Below are positions 1 through 9,753 of a DNA stretch of 55,558 bases, in pieces. Below the pieces are notes generated by a model. The model did not search any database. It was given only the letters and a program-made list of their open reading frames with translations, and had not been told where the DNA came from. Source of the DNA: Acidisphaera sp. L21 (GTDB taxonomy: Bacteria > Pseudomonadota > Alphaproteobacteria > Acetobacterales > Acetobacteraceae). Location of the stretch: assembly GCF_009765685.1 (NCBI RefSeq), contig NZ_LMUY01000081.1, forward strand, positions 1 to 55,558. Direction: 5' to 3'. The translations under genes were made by a program, and so were the position numbers. Positions within the stretch are counted from its first letter, which is position 1; the number at the start of each line of letters is the position of its first letter.

Positions 1-478
1 TACGGATGGCCCTGGTGTCGATCATCTCACGACGCTACGATACCCCTCCGTGACCGGAGAATCCCATATCCACTAAAACATAGACCCAATTCAGTTATTT
101 CCTGACGGGCCCTAAGCCGCATGGACAGACCTTGAGCCGCGCCATATGCCCGGAGCCCGATTTGGATCAGACGGGTGCTGTTCGAATAAGTCACGTTTCA
201 GGATGGCCACTACCCGCGCTTGCATTCGGACGGATGCTGGCCGACAGCTGCCGGCCAGCTTCTAATCAACGGAGAAGAGAAGCGGACATGCGCCAGCGAC
301 GTTAGTATCGGCGACCCGTCAGCCGACCATGGCGCCATTCTGCGGAAGCATCAGTCGAGCCTGGAGCGTGCGTTGATCCTGAAAAGCCGACCTGTTGCAG
401 AGCGGACGGGGTTCGTCGGCGGCACCTAAGGCGAGCGCCCTACTCGCCGCTGGGAGCGTGAGCACCCGGTGCGTTGTG
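1..478. other. Left-edge stretch without a supported gene
   Basis: No open frame here has a recognisable domain or a convincing ribosome binding site. The longest plus-strand frame (220-429, 69 codons) has a composition that does not look like protein. I see no hairpin-plus-T-run terminator or tRNA. It is probably intergenic sequence or the decayed remains of a gene. Confidence 0.5.
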
Positions 479-1072
479 TCAGGTGGCAAGATCTAGCAGC
501 CATCTTCGCAGATTGGCACGTGCCGCTGCATCCAGCCGATGATGGAAGCGCTCTGTGTGAAACAGCCGCTCGCGGCTCAGCATGTTCCGCAGGAACGCCG
601 CCCGGCCAACGCGAAAATTGTTTAGGCCGTGAACAGGGATGTATTCCGCGGCGATGCCCGCTTCATAGACATCGTAGTCGGCGGGCTCGGCGCCGAGTAT
701 CGCCATGTCAAGATCGAGAAAGGTAGCTATGTCGTCGCGCAACGCGTCCAGAAAGTCTGGCGGCAGCTCGTGGCTTGCGGTCGCCCGGACCATGCTCTCT
801 GCCGCTCTGACGACCGACGGGCAGGCCAGCCGCTTCATTTCGGCGACAAGCAGGTCGGCGCTGCGAGCCTCGTTGTCGGTCGCGCTCGGGTCGTAAATTG
901 CGTCGTGATACCAAACGGCAAGCTCGACCGCCGCCCTGTCGCCGACATGGCGACACTCATCGGCGAGACCTTCCAGGAGAGCGTCGACATGAGCCTGGCC
1001 ATGATAGGCCCGGTGCGGTTCGGCGTAGCGTCGTCGTAACCCTGCTAGGCATCCGCTCAGTATTGAGAACAT
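479..1072 (-). CDS. HD-superfamily metal-dependent phosphohydrolase (COG4339-like)
   Basis: A 197-residue soluble protein. The N-terminal part has the family pattern YHGQAHV (about residues 24-30), which supplies a metal-binding His. WYHDAIYDP follows at about residues 54-62 and supplies the HD pair, and then a DNE..SA helix, as in the small predicted HD hydrolases of COG4339. The length is normal for that family. The substrate is unknown; a nucleotide or phosphate-ester hydrolase activity is inferred from the fold only. The start at 1072 is an ATG but no strong ribosome binding site is visible. It stands alone, with no co-directional neighbour. Confidence 0.75.
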   Translation of the reverse strand: MFSILSGCLAGLRRRYAEPHRAYHGQAHVDALLEGLADECRHVGDRAAVELAVWYHDAIYDPSATDNEARSADLLVAEMKRLACPSVVRAAESMVRATASHELPPDFLDALRDDIATFLDLDMAILGAEPADYDVYEAGIAAEYIPVHGLNNFRVGRAAFLRNMLSRERLFHTERFHHRLDAAARANLRRWLLDLAT

Positions 1073-1491
1073 GGGCAGACCCTAACCCATGAACGAACAG
1101 GACTAAAGGGCCGTAATCTTGCCGCCAAATTGATGGCGTTTGGCGTTGCCGCCATGAGAGCCGCACGGCCTAGACTCAGGGCTTTCTCGCTATCGTAATG
1201 AAAGGGGCGTAGTATTTAGCATCCTGTCGGCTTCGGCCACCGATCCCGCGCAAGCCTGTGCCGCTCGCGTCAACTGGCTTATAGTGGCCGGAAGCGGATG
1301 GGCAGTTTCAGGGCGGTGTACGTAAGATAGCTGCCTTTCATCTCATCTTAGTTTGGGTCATTGGCCGGGCCCGACCATACTCAGTCATGACCGGGCAGCA
1401 AATGTTCGTTCTTGATTCGTTCGTGGGCATTCGATAGCGTTAGATCACGCATGCGCCGGCGGGCGCATGACCGCCTTGGGAGCCGAGACCT
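1073..1491. other. Intergenic stretch, no gene seen
   Basis: About 420 bases lie between the divergent HD phosphohydrolase and the alpha/beta hydrolase. Both promoters should be here, but no clear -35/-10 pair, operator palindrome or small gene could be picked out by eye. Confidence 0.5.
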
Positions 1492-2376
1492 ATGCACAAA
1501 ACGATCCGCACCCCGACGCTGGAAATCGCCTACCTCGAAAGGGGAGCGGCTGATGGGACGCCAATCATCCTGATGCATGGCTGGCCGTCCGACGTGCATG
1601 ATTGGGACGATGTCGCCCCGCCCCTCGCAGCAGCCGGATACCGCGTACTGGTGCCCTACCTACGCGGCTACGGACCGACACGCTTCCTTGATCCAGCGAC
1701 CCCTCGCTCCGGCCAGCAAGCCGCCCTCGGCGCCGATTTGCGCGATTTCATCGACGCGCTCGGTCTGCCGCCTGCCATCCTAGCAGGCTACGATTGGGGC
1801 GGTCGCGCCTGTTGCATCACCGCGGCATTCTGGCCGGAAAAAGTGCGGGGGCTGGTCTCGATTACCGGCTACAATATACAGAACATCCCGAAGGCAGGCC
1901 TGCCCTCCTTTGCCGACACCGAATACCGGCTTTGGTATCAATGGTATCTCAACACCGACCGAGGCCATGCAGGCTTGATCGAGAACCGCCGCGATTTCTG
2001 CAGGCTGCTATGGCGACTCTGGTCGCCCAACTGGAATTTCGACGACGCCACGTTCGAGGCGACTGCCATTAGTTTCGACAACCCCGACTTTGTCGAAGTC
2101 ACTGTTCAATCCTACCGCCACCGATACGCCAAGGCGCCCGGTGATCCGCTGCTCGAGCCATTGGAGGATCGCCTCGCGGTGCAACCGTCGATCTCCGTGC
2201 CGACGATTAACCTGCATGGCGCGGCGGATGGCGTTGGACCATCCCACGAGTCGGATCATGACGGACGGCATTTCACCGGAGGCTATGAGCGCCGCATCAT
2301 CCCGGTTGCTGGTCACTTCCTGTCACGTGAGACGCCAGATGCTGTGGTGCAGGCGGTGCTCGACCTGCTGCGCTGA
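1492..2376 (+). CDS. Alpha/beta hydrolase, epoxide hydrolase/haloalkane dehalogenase type
   Basis: A 294-residue cytoplasmic alpha/beta-fold hydrolase. The oxyanion motif HGWP is at residues 29-32. The nucleophile elbow is GYDWGG (99-104), with Asp101 rather than Ser, which is the signature of epoxide hydrolases and haloalkane dehalogenases. A cap region rich in Trp and Tyr follows. The late acidic residue is probably in the HGAADG loop and the catalytic His in AGHFLSRE near the C-terminus. Asp as nucleophile makes a simple esterase unlikely. The exact substrate cannot be read from the sequence. The next gene, on the same strand 165 bases downstream, may be functionally linked. Confidence 0.85.
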   Translation: MHKTIRTPTLEIAYLERGAADGTPIILMHGWPSDVHDWDDVAPPLAAAGYRVLVPYLRGYGPTRFLDPATPRSGQQAALGADLRDFIDALGLPPAILAGYDWGGRACCITAAFWPEKVRGLVSITGYNIQNIPKAGLPSFADTEYRLWYQWYLNTDRGHAGLIENRRDFCRLLWRLWSPNWNFDDATFEATAISFDNPDFVEVTVQSYRHRYAKAPGDPLLEPLEDRLAVQPSISVPTINLHGAADGVGPSHESDHDGRHFTGGYERRIIPVAGHFLSRETPDAVVQAVLDLLR

Positions 2377-2541
2377 CCGCACCGTCATCGCAGCCTCACT
2401 TCGTCTTGCCCGGATCTGATCCAGGCCCCTCCGTGTCATCCTGGGCTTGTCCTGCCCGGGGCTGTCCTGGTGGAGTGAGGTTCTTCGACACCGAGCATCA
2501 GACCCAGGTATCGCGCGACAATCCCCATCAAGGAGTTATTT

Positions 2542-3117
2542 ATGACCATCGACGCCAACCGCGTGATTCTCACCGGCGAGAATCCGTTCATCCGGCTGGG
2601 CAAGGACGCTTCCGGCCCGATCACGACCAGTGCAAGTTTCTGGCGCATCATCTTCTCACCGGCCGGTCCGGGCCATGTGCTCTACATCAAAAGCGAGCTG
2701 ACTGACGGCACCTGGCATATCTACTCCGACAACATCGCCATGACGCGCTGGCTGCAATCAACCGTGCAGGGGATGCTCAACCCCGAACTCGAGGATCAGA
2801 GCATTCCGGTGTCCGACGCCGCATTCAGCAAGTCCGGCGATTACCGCGATTTCTGGAGTGAGCACGTCAGCACCGAGGAAGATGAGTTTGGCCTGACCTG
2901 GTACAACACCGGCGAGCCGCTGCTGGTGCACACCCAACCGTTCCAGGACCCGGCCCGTCGCTATGGCGTGTGCACGGTGCTGATCCCGGCGCTCGGGGCT
3001 CGGCTGACCCGCAATGGCCGGCAAGCCACCGGCGTGCCGCACCCGGCGCCGCGTGACGGCAGGCCGTTCAGCACCAGTGCGTTGGCGTTCTCGGAAAGCT
3101 GGACCGAAAAGTTCTAG
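2542..3117 (+). CDS. Conserved hypothetical protein
   Basis: A 191-residue soluble protein preceded by a good ribosome binding site (AAGGAG, 2529-2534) seven bases before the ATG. There is no signal peptide or membrane segment. It is rich in aromatic residues and has an acidic centre, and looks like a compact beta-rich domain. I do not recognise the family. It lies downstream of the epoxide-hydrolase-like gene and could be co-transcribed with it. Confidence 0.65.
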   Translation: MTIDANRVILTGENPFIRLGKDASGPITTSASFWRIIFSPAGPGHVLYIKSELTDGTWHIYSDNIAMTRWLQSTVQGMLNPELEDQSIPVSDAAFSKSGDYRDFWSEHVSTEEDEFGLTWYNTGEPLLVHTQPFQDPARRYGVCTVLIPALGARLTRNGRQATGVPHPAPRDGRPFSTSALAFSESWTEKF

Positions 3118-3524
3118 CAGACGTCATGAACCAGGCTCTGGCGGCCCCCGACCTGGGAACGGCTGGGCGAGGGAAAGATGCGCTACTCGTCGCGCTGGCA
3201 ATCTTGGCGTGTAGCACCTCGGGTGAACTCCCGGCTCTCCACCGCGGGCTCCGCCACATTGCTGTTCTGGCGCGCCGCCCGGGCAGCCTGGCGCCGCTGC
3301 GCCGTGTGGGCTGGGTCGCTTGGGTCGAAAGCGATAGTCATTCGCCAGTCGTTATCTCTTGCATGGCGAGACGGCCATCTTTGCGCGCTGCTGCAACGAT
3401 ATCCGGCTCACCGCCCGATGGGATGCCGGTCTGCGCTGAGCCTGCCTGCGGACAAGGGCGCCTGTATCTGGGGCCCGCTTGCAGACGCATTCTGCGCATT
3501 CCCTCGTTAGGAAAACGATAGATC
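3118..3524. other. Intergenic stretch with overlapping unconvincing frames
   Basis: Two overlapping plus-strand frames (3126-3521 and 3178-3510) are open. Their products are rich in Arg, Ala and Ser, have no domain-like pattern and lack a good ribosome binding site. I treat the stretch as non-coding or as decayed coding sequence. It probably holds the promoter of the MFS gene. Confidence 0.4.
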
Positions 3525-4730
3525 GTGCTGCTCTTCCGGCCGCTGCGATACCGAGCGGTCTCGCTCCTCTGGGCGGGCCTCTGCCTCTCTGCCATGGGCG
3601 ATCAACTCTATATCGTCGCTCTAGCCTGGGTCGGCGTAGGCGTATTCGGTCCGGCGGCCGGTTACCTGACCGCGCTGCAAGCCGGCTGCGGGCTGGCGGC
3701 GGCCTTGTTCGCTGGGCATTGGGCCGACCGAATCGCCCCCCGCATCGCTATGGCCGGTGCCGACCTCACCCGCGCCTGCATCCTGGCCCTCCTGGTCGCG
3801 AACTGGGCGATGGCCGGCCGGCCATCGGCGATCGGCCTGGGCACAGCAATCATCGTCCTGGCGATCGGCGATGCGGTGTTCCGTCCGGCTTTGGCCGCGC
3901 TCCTGCCCAGCCTGCTGCCCGATCGCGCCATTCTCCCTGCTGCTAACGCTCTGTTCGACACCACGGACCGGATGGCGCGGCTGATTGGCCCTGGCCTGAT
4001 CGGTGCGCTGGCGACTGTTTTGCCGGTCATGCATTTCTTCACCCTTGATGCCCTCAGCTTCCTGGTCTCGGCCTGTGCCGTGTGCGCCATTCAGCCGCCG
4101 TCAATGCCGGTGCGGCCACTACGCGGCGCGCTGCGGGGCGGGTTCGCCGCGGTGCGGCGGCATAAACTGTTGGGGCTGGCGATCTGCGTGAATGGACCGA
4201 ATAACGGGTTGTGGTATGCCAGCATGTTCCTTGCGCTGCCCCTGCTGATCGAGCGTACCGGTATCACCGGCCCAGGCGCCTCCGGTCTGGCGGCGTTTGG
4301 CTTGTGCATCTCCGCCTATGGCTGCACGAACCTGGCCGCGACCTTGGTCGTCGGGAGCCGCACCTTGCCGAAGCGGCTTGCACCGATGATCTTCGGCAGC
4401 AAGGCGTTGACCGGGCTGGGCATCGCATTGCTATCCGTTGGCCCGGCGCTCGGGCTGCCCGGTCTGATGCTGGCCGCTGCTCTTGCGGCCCTAGGCGGCC
4501 CTGTCGGCGACATTCCTCTCGCTGTGCTCCGGCAGACCGAACTGCCGCCCGACGAAATCGCCGCCTCGACCCGAGCCTTCATGACGGTGAACTATGCCGG
4601 CGCACTGGTCGCGATGCTGCTCGCCCCCAGCATCGCCGCCGCCATGGGCCCGGCCTGGCTAGTCGCCGGCTGCGGCGTCGGTATGATGCTTCTTTCCGCG
4701 GGCGCTTTGCTGCGTTTCACGCTTCGCTAG
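3525..4730 (+). CDS. MFS transporter, drug/siderophore exporter type (MFS_3-like)
   Basis: A 401-residue integral membrane protein with about 12 hydrophobic segments and a short central basic loop near residue 200 (RGGFAAVRRHK). The first-loop motif GHWADRIAPRIA (about residues 64-75) is the MFS signature between helices 2 and 3. A second MFS-like segment, FRPALAALLPSLLP, follows helix 4. It most resembles the EntS/MFS_3 branch of exporters, and the substrate is unknown. The start is GTG with AGGA at 3510-3513. No regulator is adjacent. Confidence 0.8.
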   Translation: MLLFRPLRYRAVSLLWAGLCLSAMGDQLYIVALAWVGVGVFGPAAGYLTALQAGCGLAAALFAGHWADRIAPRIAMAGADLTRACILALLVANWAMAGRPSAIGLGTAIIVLAIGDAVFRPALAALLPSLLPDRAILPAANALFDTTDRMARLIGPGLIGALATVLPVMHFFTLDALSFLVSACAVCAIQPPSMPVRPLRGALRGGFAAVRRHKLLGLAICVNGPNNGLWYASMFLALPLLIERTGITGPGASGLAAFGLCISAYGCTNLAATLVVGSRTLPKRLAPMIFGSKALTGLGIALLSVGPALGLPGLMLAAALAALGGPVGDIPLAVLRQTELPPDEIAASTRAFMTVNYAGALVAMLLAPSIAAAMGPAWLVAGCGVGMMLLSAGALLRFTLR

Positions 4731-4902
4731 CCGCCGTGTCGGATCGAACGCAGGCGCCGGCGGGGCCCCGTCTAATACAATCATACCAAGCTGGAGACTA
4801 CTGTGCGCTTGGCATCGAGTTTGGCAGCCTTGCCAGACGAACGGCAGCTTTCGGGTGCGAAGGACTAATGGCTGAACGACGTCAATTGGCGCATTTCTGC
4901 CG

Positions 4903-6366
4903 TCAATGTATCGCGAGCGGAAGGCTCAATACCACTAGTCCGATGACCGTGTATGCAACCATAAGGGCTAGCAAGAGCGCTTCGCTCGCCAACATAGCGC
5001 GGCGGCCTGCGACCATGTTGGTGACGACTAGGTGCGCTGCATACACCGACGTCACGTGCCCGGCCAGTATGAGGGCGACCTCGACATGCCACACCTGGCC
5101 CATGTCCAGCGGCGGCGGCTCGGCGGTCAAGAGAGCGGGCAATCCGATCATGTTCCAGCCCCAGCCGAACGGGTCAGTGACCAGGAACGGCACAACGGGG
5201 ATGCTCGACAGGATTGCCGTCCAGTTGTGCGCGAGCATGTAGGCTACCGCGATGGGAACCAATGAAGGCGCGAACCGCGCCGCAAGGTCTAGCAGGCCGA
5301 TGTGGCGGGGCATCATCATCCGCATCGCCGCAATGACGAGCAGATAAATCGCTAGGTAAACGAACGGTGCAGCGAACAGTCCACCTCGCTGGTAGACGAC
5401 GTAGCCAGGTGCCAGGAGAGCCTGGGCCCGAGCGAAGTCGCTGCCCCAAAGCGGTTGCAACCAGTGCATCAGGTTGCCCCAATACAGCCCGGCCCAGAAG
5501 GAGGTTTGCCATACGCCGTCATACGTGGTCGCCGCCAGCATGAACAAGACGAAGACGATCAGGCTGAGCCGGGCAGATGCTGTTTGCCCACCCTGCGTTT
5601 CACGAGCCAACACGCCCGATAGCGCAGCTCGGCGACGCATTTGCCAGCCTGCGATTTGGCGCTCCCAGACAAGTGGCGCCATGGCACCGACGAGGCGGAA
5701 GAACAAACTGAACAATTCAGCCCGATCGAACCATACCTCTCGTCCGAACAACGCGACAGCGAACAGGGTGCAAGTGGTGTAACCAAGCAGTGCCCATGCC
5801 AGCAGCGCGGGGATTGGGGGAGCCATCAGTTCGAGCCACGCAAGCCCGAGGTAGCATCCAAAGGCCGGCCAGTGACCGAGCCGGTCCGGATAGGACAACA
5901 ACGGCCGATCGCCGATCCGGAATTGCCGAGCCAAACTCAGCCAAGGATTAGCAAGCGCGAACAAGTCACCGAAGAAAATGGTCAGGCCAGTCAGTACCAA
6001 CATCAGCAAAGTCCAGATCAGGAACATCGCCGGGTTGGCGATGGGGCTTGGCGTCCCGACGAATCCTACGATGATCGCAAAGCCCAATAAGAACAGGGCG
6101 GCGGCGCGAATGGCCGTCACCAGCGCCCCGGGCACTTGCCAGGTGCGCGGCGTCACCCTCGTAGCCACGCCAGCTTGAGCCGGCACGAACAGAAGCACGG
6201 CGAAGGTCAAGACCAGCGTGCCTGCGCAGGCATAAACATAGACGGAGAACGGAATTGGCAGGTCGTAGGGCGTCACAACCGAATGCGCCGCCGCCTGCCT
6301 TGAAAGCAGGCAGAGGGTGGCCACAAAGACGGCCACCGTCGCTGATAATCGGGCGCAACGTTTCAT
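4903..6366 (-). CDS. Polytopic membrane protein of the copper-associated cluster
   Basis: A 487-residue protein with an N-terminal signal-like segment ending AAAHS, then about ten to eleven hydrophobic helices. Relatives of this family are sometimes annotated as fenitrothion hydrolase, a label I recall rather than can prove here and which says little about native function. Several His and Met residues in loops (for example HWLQPLW and MRMMMPRHIG) would suit a metal-related membrane role, but that is inference. It is the last gene of a minus-strand cluster with CopC, CopD-cytochrome c and an LVIVD protein, 49 bases after the LVIVD stop codon. Confidence 0.7.
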   Translation of the reverse strand: MKRCARLSATVAVFVATLCLLSRQAAAHSVVTPYDLPIPFSVYVYACAGTLVLTFAVLLFVPAQAGVATRVTPRTWQVPGALVTAIRAAALFLLGFAIIVGFVGTPSPIANPAMFLIWTLLMLVLTGLTIFFGDLFALANPWLSLARQFRIGDRPLLSYPDRLGHWPAFGCYLGLAWLELMAPPIPALLAWALLGYTTCTLFAVALFGREVWFDRAELFSLFFRLVGAMAPLVWERQIAGWQMRRRAALSGVLARETQGGQTASARLSLIVFVLFMLAATTYDGVWQTSFWAGLYWGNLMHWLQPLWGSDFARAQALLAPGYVVYQRGGLFAAPFVYLAIYLLVIAAMRMMMPRHIGLLDLAARFAPSLVPIAVAYMLAHNWTAILSSIPVVPFLVTDPFGWGWNMIGLPALLTAEPPPLDMGQVWHVEVALILAGHVTSVYAAHLVVTNMVAGRRAMLASEALLLALMVAYTVIGLVVLSLPLAIH

Positions 6367-6415
6367 GACAGTCGGCGCGGCTTATCCCAAACGAGGTAGC
6401 CGCGCCGCATCCTGA

Positions 6416-7957
6416 TCACATCGCGTCGTCGCCGGGCTTTGCCGCGAGGAGGTCGGCGCCGACGACGTCCGGATTGGTAAACCGGACGACCTGGAAGCCG
6501 TTGTCTTGAGAGGTAAACCAGACCTCCACCTGACCATCCTTGCGCTTAAGGATTCGGAGGAAGGAGGAGGCCCAATCCGCCGTGCGGTTCAGGGTGACCC
6601 CACCGCTGCCGGTGAATTTCTGCAGATTGGAGCCCGGCAGATCTTTTGTGCCCTGGGCGGGGGGTTTGTAGTAGGCCACCTCGCGGGGATGGTAAGGATC
6701 GCGGATGTCGAAGGCGCGGATCCCGGCTTCGAAAAAGCTGCAGACCATGAGCCGGGCGTCCTGGGCATTATCAACATTGCAGTAATGGCTGTCATAGACG
6801 AACGCTGGATTGGTCGCCTCTCCCATCGTCATCGAGCAATAGGAAGGGTCGTCCACCTCCAGCATGATCTTGGCGACCTCCTTCGGGTGCGTCTCGTCGG
6901 AGATGTCGATGAGCTTTGGGAAGCCGAAAGGCGGCAGGTTCTGCGCGCAAGAGGCGGCCCGTCCCGCGGCGCCAATGCCGCCAGAGCTCAGCTCCTGGGT
7001 GAACACCAGAAAAGGCTTGCCGCCGATCTTGATCGGGAGTGCTGCTTGCGATTGTCCGCCATCCTTCCAAAACAGTGTGCCCACGGTGCGCAATTGAGGG
7101 TTGGGTTTGTGCTCGGCGATGTCGCTGGTGTCGAGGATGATGAGACCTTCCGGCCCATAGGAGCTGGAGCCGACGGGAGCGGTGAAATAACCCGGCTGCG
7201 GGCTGTACATGCGCGTTCCGTCCGCGTTCGAGCTTGTATCGTGTGGTCGGCCGTTGCCCTCGAACTTCCAGGTGGTTACCAGCTTCGGGTTCGCCGGGTC
7301 AGCGGTGTCGACGATGGGCATGGTGCCACCGACGCCACGGAAGCCCTGGGTGATGTAGTAGAACATGCCGTCCTGGGTCCAATTTCCGGCATGACCGTGG
7401 CTATCGGGAATTTGCAGCATCGACTTGCGCACGGGATGGCGGCAGTCCGAGACGTCGTAGATCTCAAAGCCGTTACCGGTGCCCGTGCCGTTCTCCGCTT
7501 CGGCGGCCCCCAACAGCTTGCGGCCTGGGTTGACGTGTAGCGACTCCCAAGGGTCGCGCATCGTCGGACTGTCGATGTAGTCAATCGGCTTCGGATGAGC
7601 AGGATCGGACACGTCGACGACGACCACGCCGGGGTGCGCCTGATGCGTGCCGTTCGCGGTGTCGTAGTAGGCGCAAGTGTCGGACCAGGCGAGCTGCCAG
7701 CTTGCGCCCTCACCCTGGGTCTGACCGACGAGTTGCATGTTACAGCTAAAGCCTTGGGCGGTGGCACCACCGAAACGCTCGGCCAGCGTCGAACTGCCCT
7801 GCAATCCGGTTTCGGCCCGCGATCCAGGGCCGCAGGTCGCGCGCGGCACCGGCTTCGTCCAAGGCTGAGGCGGATCGTCCGCGGCAAGGGCCGGTGGGAT
7901 TCCGGCCGCAGTCATCATGAGAACGAACGCACCCAAAGCGGTCCAGCGAACGATCAT
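6416..7957 (-). CDS. Secreted LVIVD-repeat beta-propeller protein
   Basis: A 513-residue exported protein. The start chosen (7957) is preceded by GGGAAGGA seven bases upstream and begins a clean signal peptide (MIVRWTALGAFVLMM, cleavage after PALA). An in-frame upstream ATG at 7984 and a longer open frame to 8026 are less likely because they precede the signal peptide. Repeats of the type VVVVDVSDPAHPKPIDY, FEIYDVSDCRHPVRK and IRAFDIRDPYHPREV are LVIVD repeats, which fold as a beta-propeller. His and Cys residues are frequent. The role is unknown. Position in the CopC/CopD cluster suggests a periplasmic or surface function tied to copper or oxidative chemistry. Confidence 0.8.
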   Translation of the reverse strand: MIVRWTALGAFVLMMTAAGIPPALAADDPPQPWTKPVPRATCGPGSRAETGLQGSSTLAERFGGATAQGFSCNMQLVGQTQGEGASWQLAWSDTCAYYDTANGTHQAHPGVVVVDVSDPAHPKPIDYIDSPTMRDPWESLHVNPGRKLLGAAEAENGTGTGNGFEIYDVSDCRHPVRKSMLQIPDSHGHAGNWTQDGMFYYITQGFRGVGGTMPIVDTADPANPKLVTTWKFEGNGRPHDTSSNADGTRMYSPQPGYFTAPVGSSSYGPEGLIILDTSDIAEHKPNPQLRTVGTLFWKDGGQSQAALPIKIGGKPFLVFTQELSSGGIGAAGRAASCAQNLPPFGFPKLIDISDETHPKEVAKIMLEVDDPSYCSMTMGEATNPAFVYDSHYCNVDNAQDARLMVCSFFEAGIRAFDIRDPYHPREVAYYKPPAQGTKDLPGSNLQKFTGSGGVTLNRTADWASSFLRILKRKDGQVEVWFTSQDNGFQVVRFTNPDVVGADLLAAKPGDDAM

Positions 7958-8022
7958 TCGGTGTCCTTCCCTTTTGGTCGACATCGCTGCGACCTTGGAC
8001 GCGAGCCTAATATCGAAGTCCG

Positions 8023-9753
8023 TCAATGCCTATGCCCTGCTGGAACGCTGGCCTGCAGGGGCGGCGCATTTGCGACATCACGCAGCTTCGCCGCCACGGC
8101 GTCCGCATTGGCCGGGCTCCAGTAGGCTCGTAGCCAGCCCTGGGCATCGATCAGAAATTCATGCTCCTGTTGGCCCCCCACCAACGCGGCGTAAGCCTGT
8201 GCAACGTCGCCGGTCGCCGTGCGGCACGCGTCGTCCGGCCCAGGGGTGCCCGGCAGCAGGACCAAGGCCGCCGAAGGTGATGGAGGTGCTAGTGCGAGCG
8301 CCAGCCGCACCATCCGCCCACGCAGCGACGACAGGGTGGTGGTCCGGTTGCGGCACGTGATCGGGAAATCGGGCGCAAGAACGGGCTGTGGCCAATGGCG
8401 GTTGGCCGTGAACGCCGTGCCGACATTCAGCGCATGCACGTAAGCGACGAGACTCCAAACCTGGGGCTCCTCCAGCGCTGGGGTGAACCCAGGCATGGCT
8501 TGCGTGCCGTCTGGCCCGGCAAGACCATGGGCGATGAACCAGAACAGGTCGCCGTCCGGGTGCTGCAGCACGTGCCCCGCCGTCAGATCAGCGGGTTGCA
8601 CCGCAAGAGAGGGGGCTAGCGGTCCGTCACCGTGCCCAGACCGTCCGTGGCAGGCTACGCAATTCGAGACGAAAAGTGTGTCACCAGCGACAATCGCCGC
8701 GGTGGTGGGCAGTGGCGCGTCAGCGAAGCTCGTGGGGTAAGCCTCGGTGGTGAACAGCTGGAGCTGCGGTAGGCTCCAGGTGGCCAGGATGACGCCTAGG
8801 GTGAGGGGGATCAGCCTACGGTGCCTCACCGCGCGGACGAGCAGCGCGATCGCGAGCATTGACCCGACCAGCCCGGCCACGGCACCCCACCGCGCGGCGG
8901 GGTCGGCGAGCGGCGCGTCGGTCAGGCGCATCGGGAACGGCCAGACCGCATCGGTGTGAATGCCCGGCAGGCTCTCAGCCAGGGCCGCCGCAAGGAGGAC
9001 CACCAGCAGGCCGAGTGCCGCTTCCAGGACGATGGCACGGGCGAGCCACTTCGCCCTGGTCGCGAGCAGCGTCCGATTGCAGATGGCCAGGCCAAGCATT
9101 GCCGCGAACAGTGCGATTTTTGCCAGCAAAATAAAGCCGTAAGTCGTGCCGAACAGGCCCGCCCATCCACCGGCCAGCCAGCAAAGCTGGACCACGCCCG
9201 ATGCCGCCAGCATGAGCACCGCGGGTGCGCCGACCCAGGCGAACCGACGTGCGGTTTCTGCCACATCACCACGCAACGCTAATAGCAGTGCGGGCAACCC
9301 CCCAAGCCAGACTGCCGCCGCCAGGAGGTGAATCGCCTCCACGGCGGTGCCAATCCCGCCCTGGGTCGCAGTGGCGTGGGTGGCGACGGCATGCAGGGCG
9401 ATGGGGGCACCCGCTAGCAGAGTGGCGGGGACCCGATGGGCGAAGGCTGAGCAAACAAGCAGGATCAACCCGGCCAGCAACGCCTGTCCGAAACGGGTGT
9501 GGAGTGCGACCGTGGGGAGCGTCTCTTGCCAGGCGGCCCAGGTTGGTGTGTCCGCGAGCATGAGGGCCTGCAAGGCGAGCCAGACGAGGCCCGCGGCACC
9601 AGCGATGGCCACGCCATACACCGCATAACGCCGTAAGCCCGGCGCGCCACGGGCATAGGTGAGCGACGCCACCGGCGCGCCAAACGCCGCAATGGCACCC
9701 GCGACGTATAGTGCCCTGATCAGGGAGGTGACATCGCCGAGGCCCAAAATCAC
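8023..9753 (-). CDS. copD: CopD copper-transport domain fused to cytochrome c and a thioredoxin-like tail
   Basis: A 576-residue tripartite protein. Residues 1 to about 330 are polytopic, with the CopD pattern (AIHLLAAAVWLGGLPALL). A class I cytochrome c domain follows at about 350-445, with the heme motif CVACH and a probable axial Met in QAMPGF. The last 110 residues resemble a degenerate AhpC/TlpA-type thioredoxin fold (APDF start, EFLIDAQGWLRAYW end) without the usual CxxC. CopD family proteins move copper across the inner membrane. The heme domain suggests coupling to copper redox state or electron transfer. The start is GTG and overlaps the copC stop codon (GTGA). Confidence 0.85.
   Translation of the reverse strand: MILGLGDVTSLIRALYVAGAIAAFGAPVASLTYARGAPGLRRYAVYGVAIAGAAGLVWLALQALMLADTPTWAAWQETLPTVALHTRFGQALLAGLILLVCSAFAHRVPATLLAGAPIALHAVATHATATQGGIGTAVEAIHLLAAAVWLGGLPALLLALRGDVAETARRFAWVGAPAVLMLAASGVVQLCWLAGGWAGLFGTTYGFILLAKIALFAAMLGLAICNRTLLATRAKWLARAIVLEAALGLLVVLLAAALAESLPGIHTDAVWPFPMRLTDAPLADPAARWGAVAGLVGSMLAIALLVRAVRHRRLIPLTLGVILATWSLPQLQLFTTEAYPTSFADAPLPTTAAIVAGDTLFVSNCVACHGRSGHGDGPLAPSLAVQPADLTAGHVLQHPDGDLFWFIAHGLAGPDGTQAMPGFTPALEEPQVWSLVAYVHALNVGTAFTANRHWPQPVLAPDFPITCRNRTTTLSSLRGRMVRLALALAPPSPSAALVLLPGTPGPDDACRTATGDVAQAYAALVGGQQEHEFLIDAQGWLRAYWSPANADAVAAKLRDVANAPPLQASVPAGHRH

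Noticed and set aside
220-429. Small plus-strand ORF at the left edge
   Set aside because: No domain pattern, weak start and unlikely composition.
6506-7540. 344-codon plus-strand frame opposite the LVIVD gene
   Set aside because: It is the antisense shadow of a clearly coding secreted protein.
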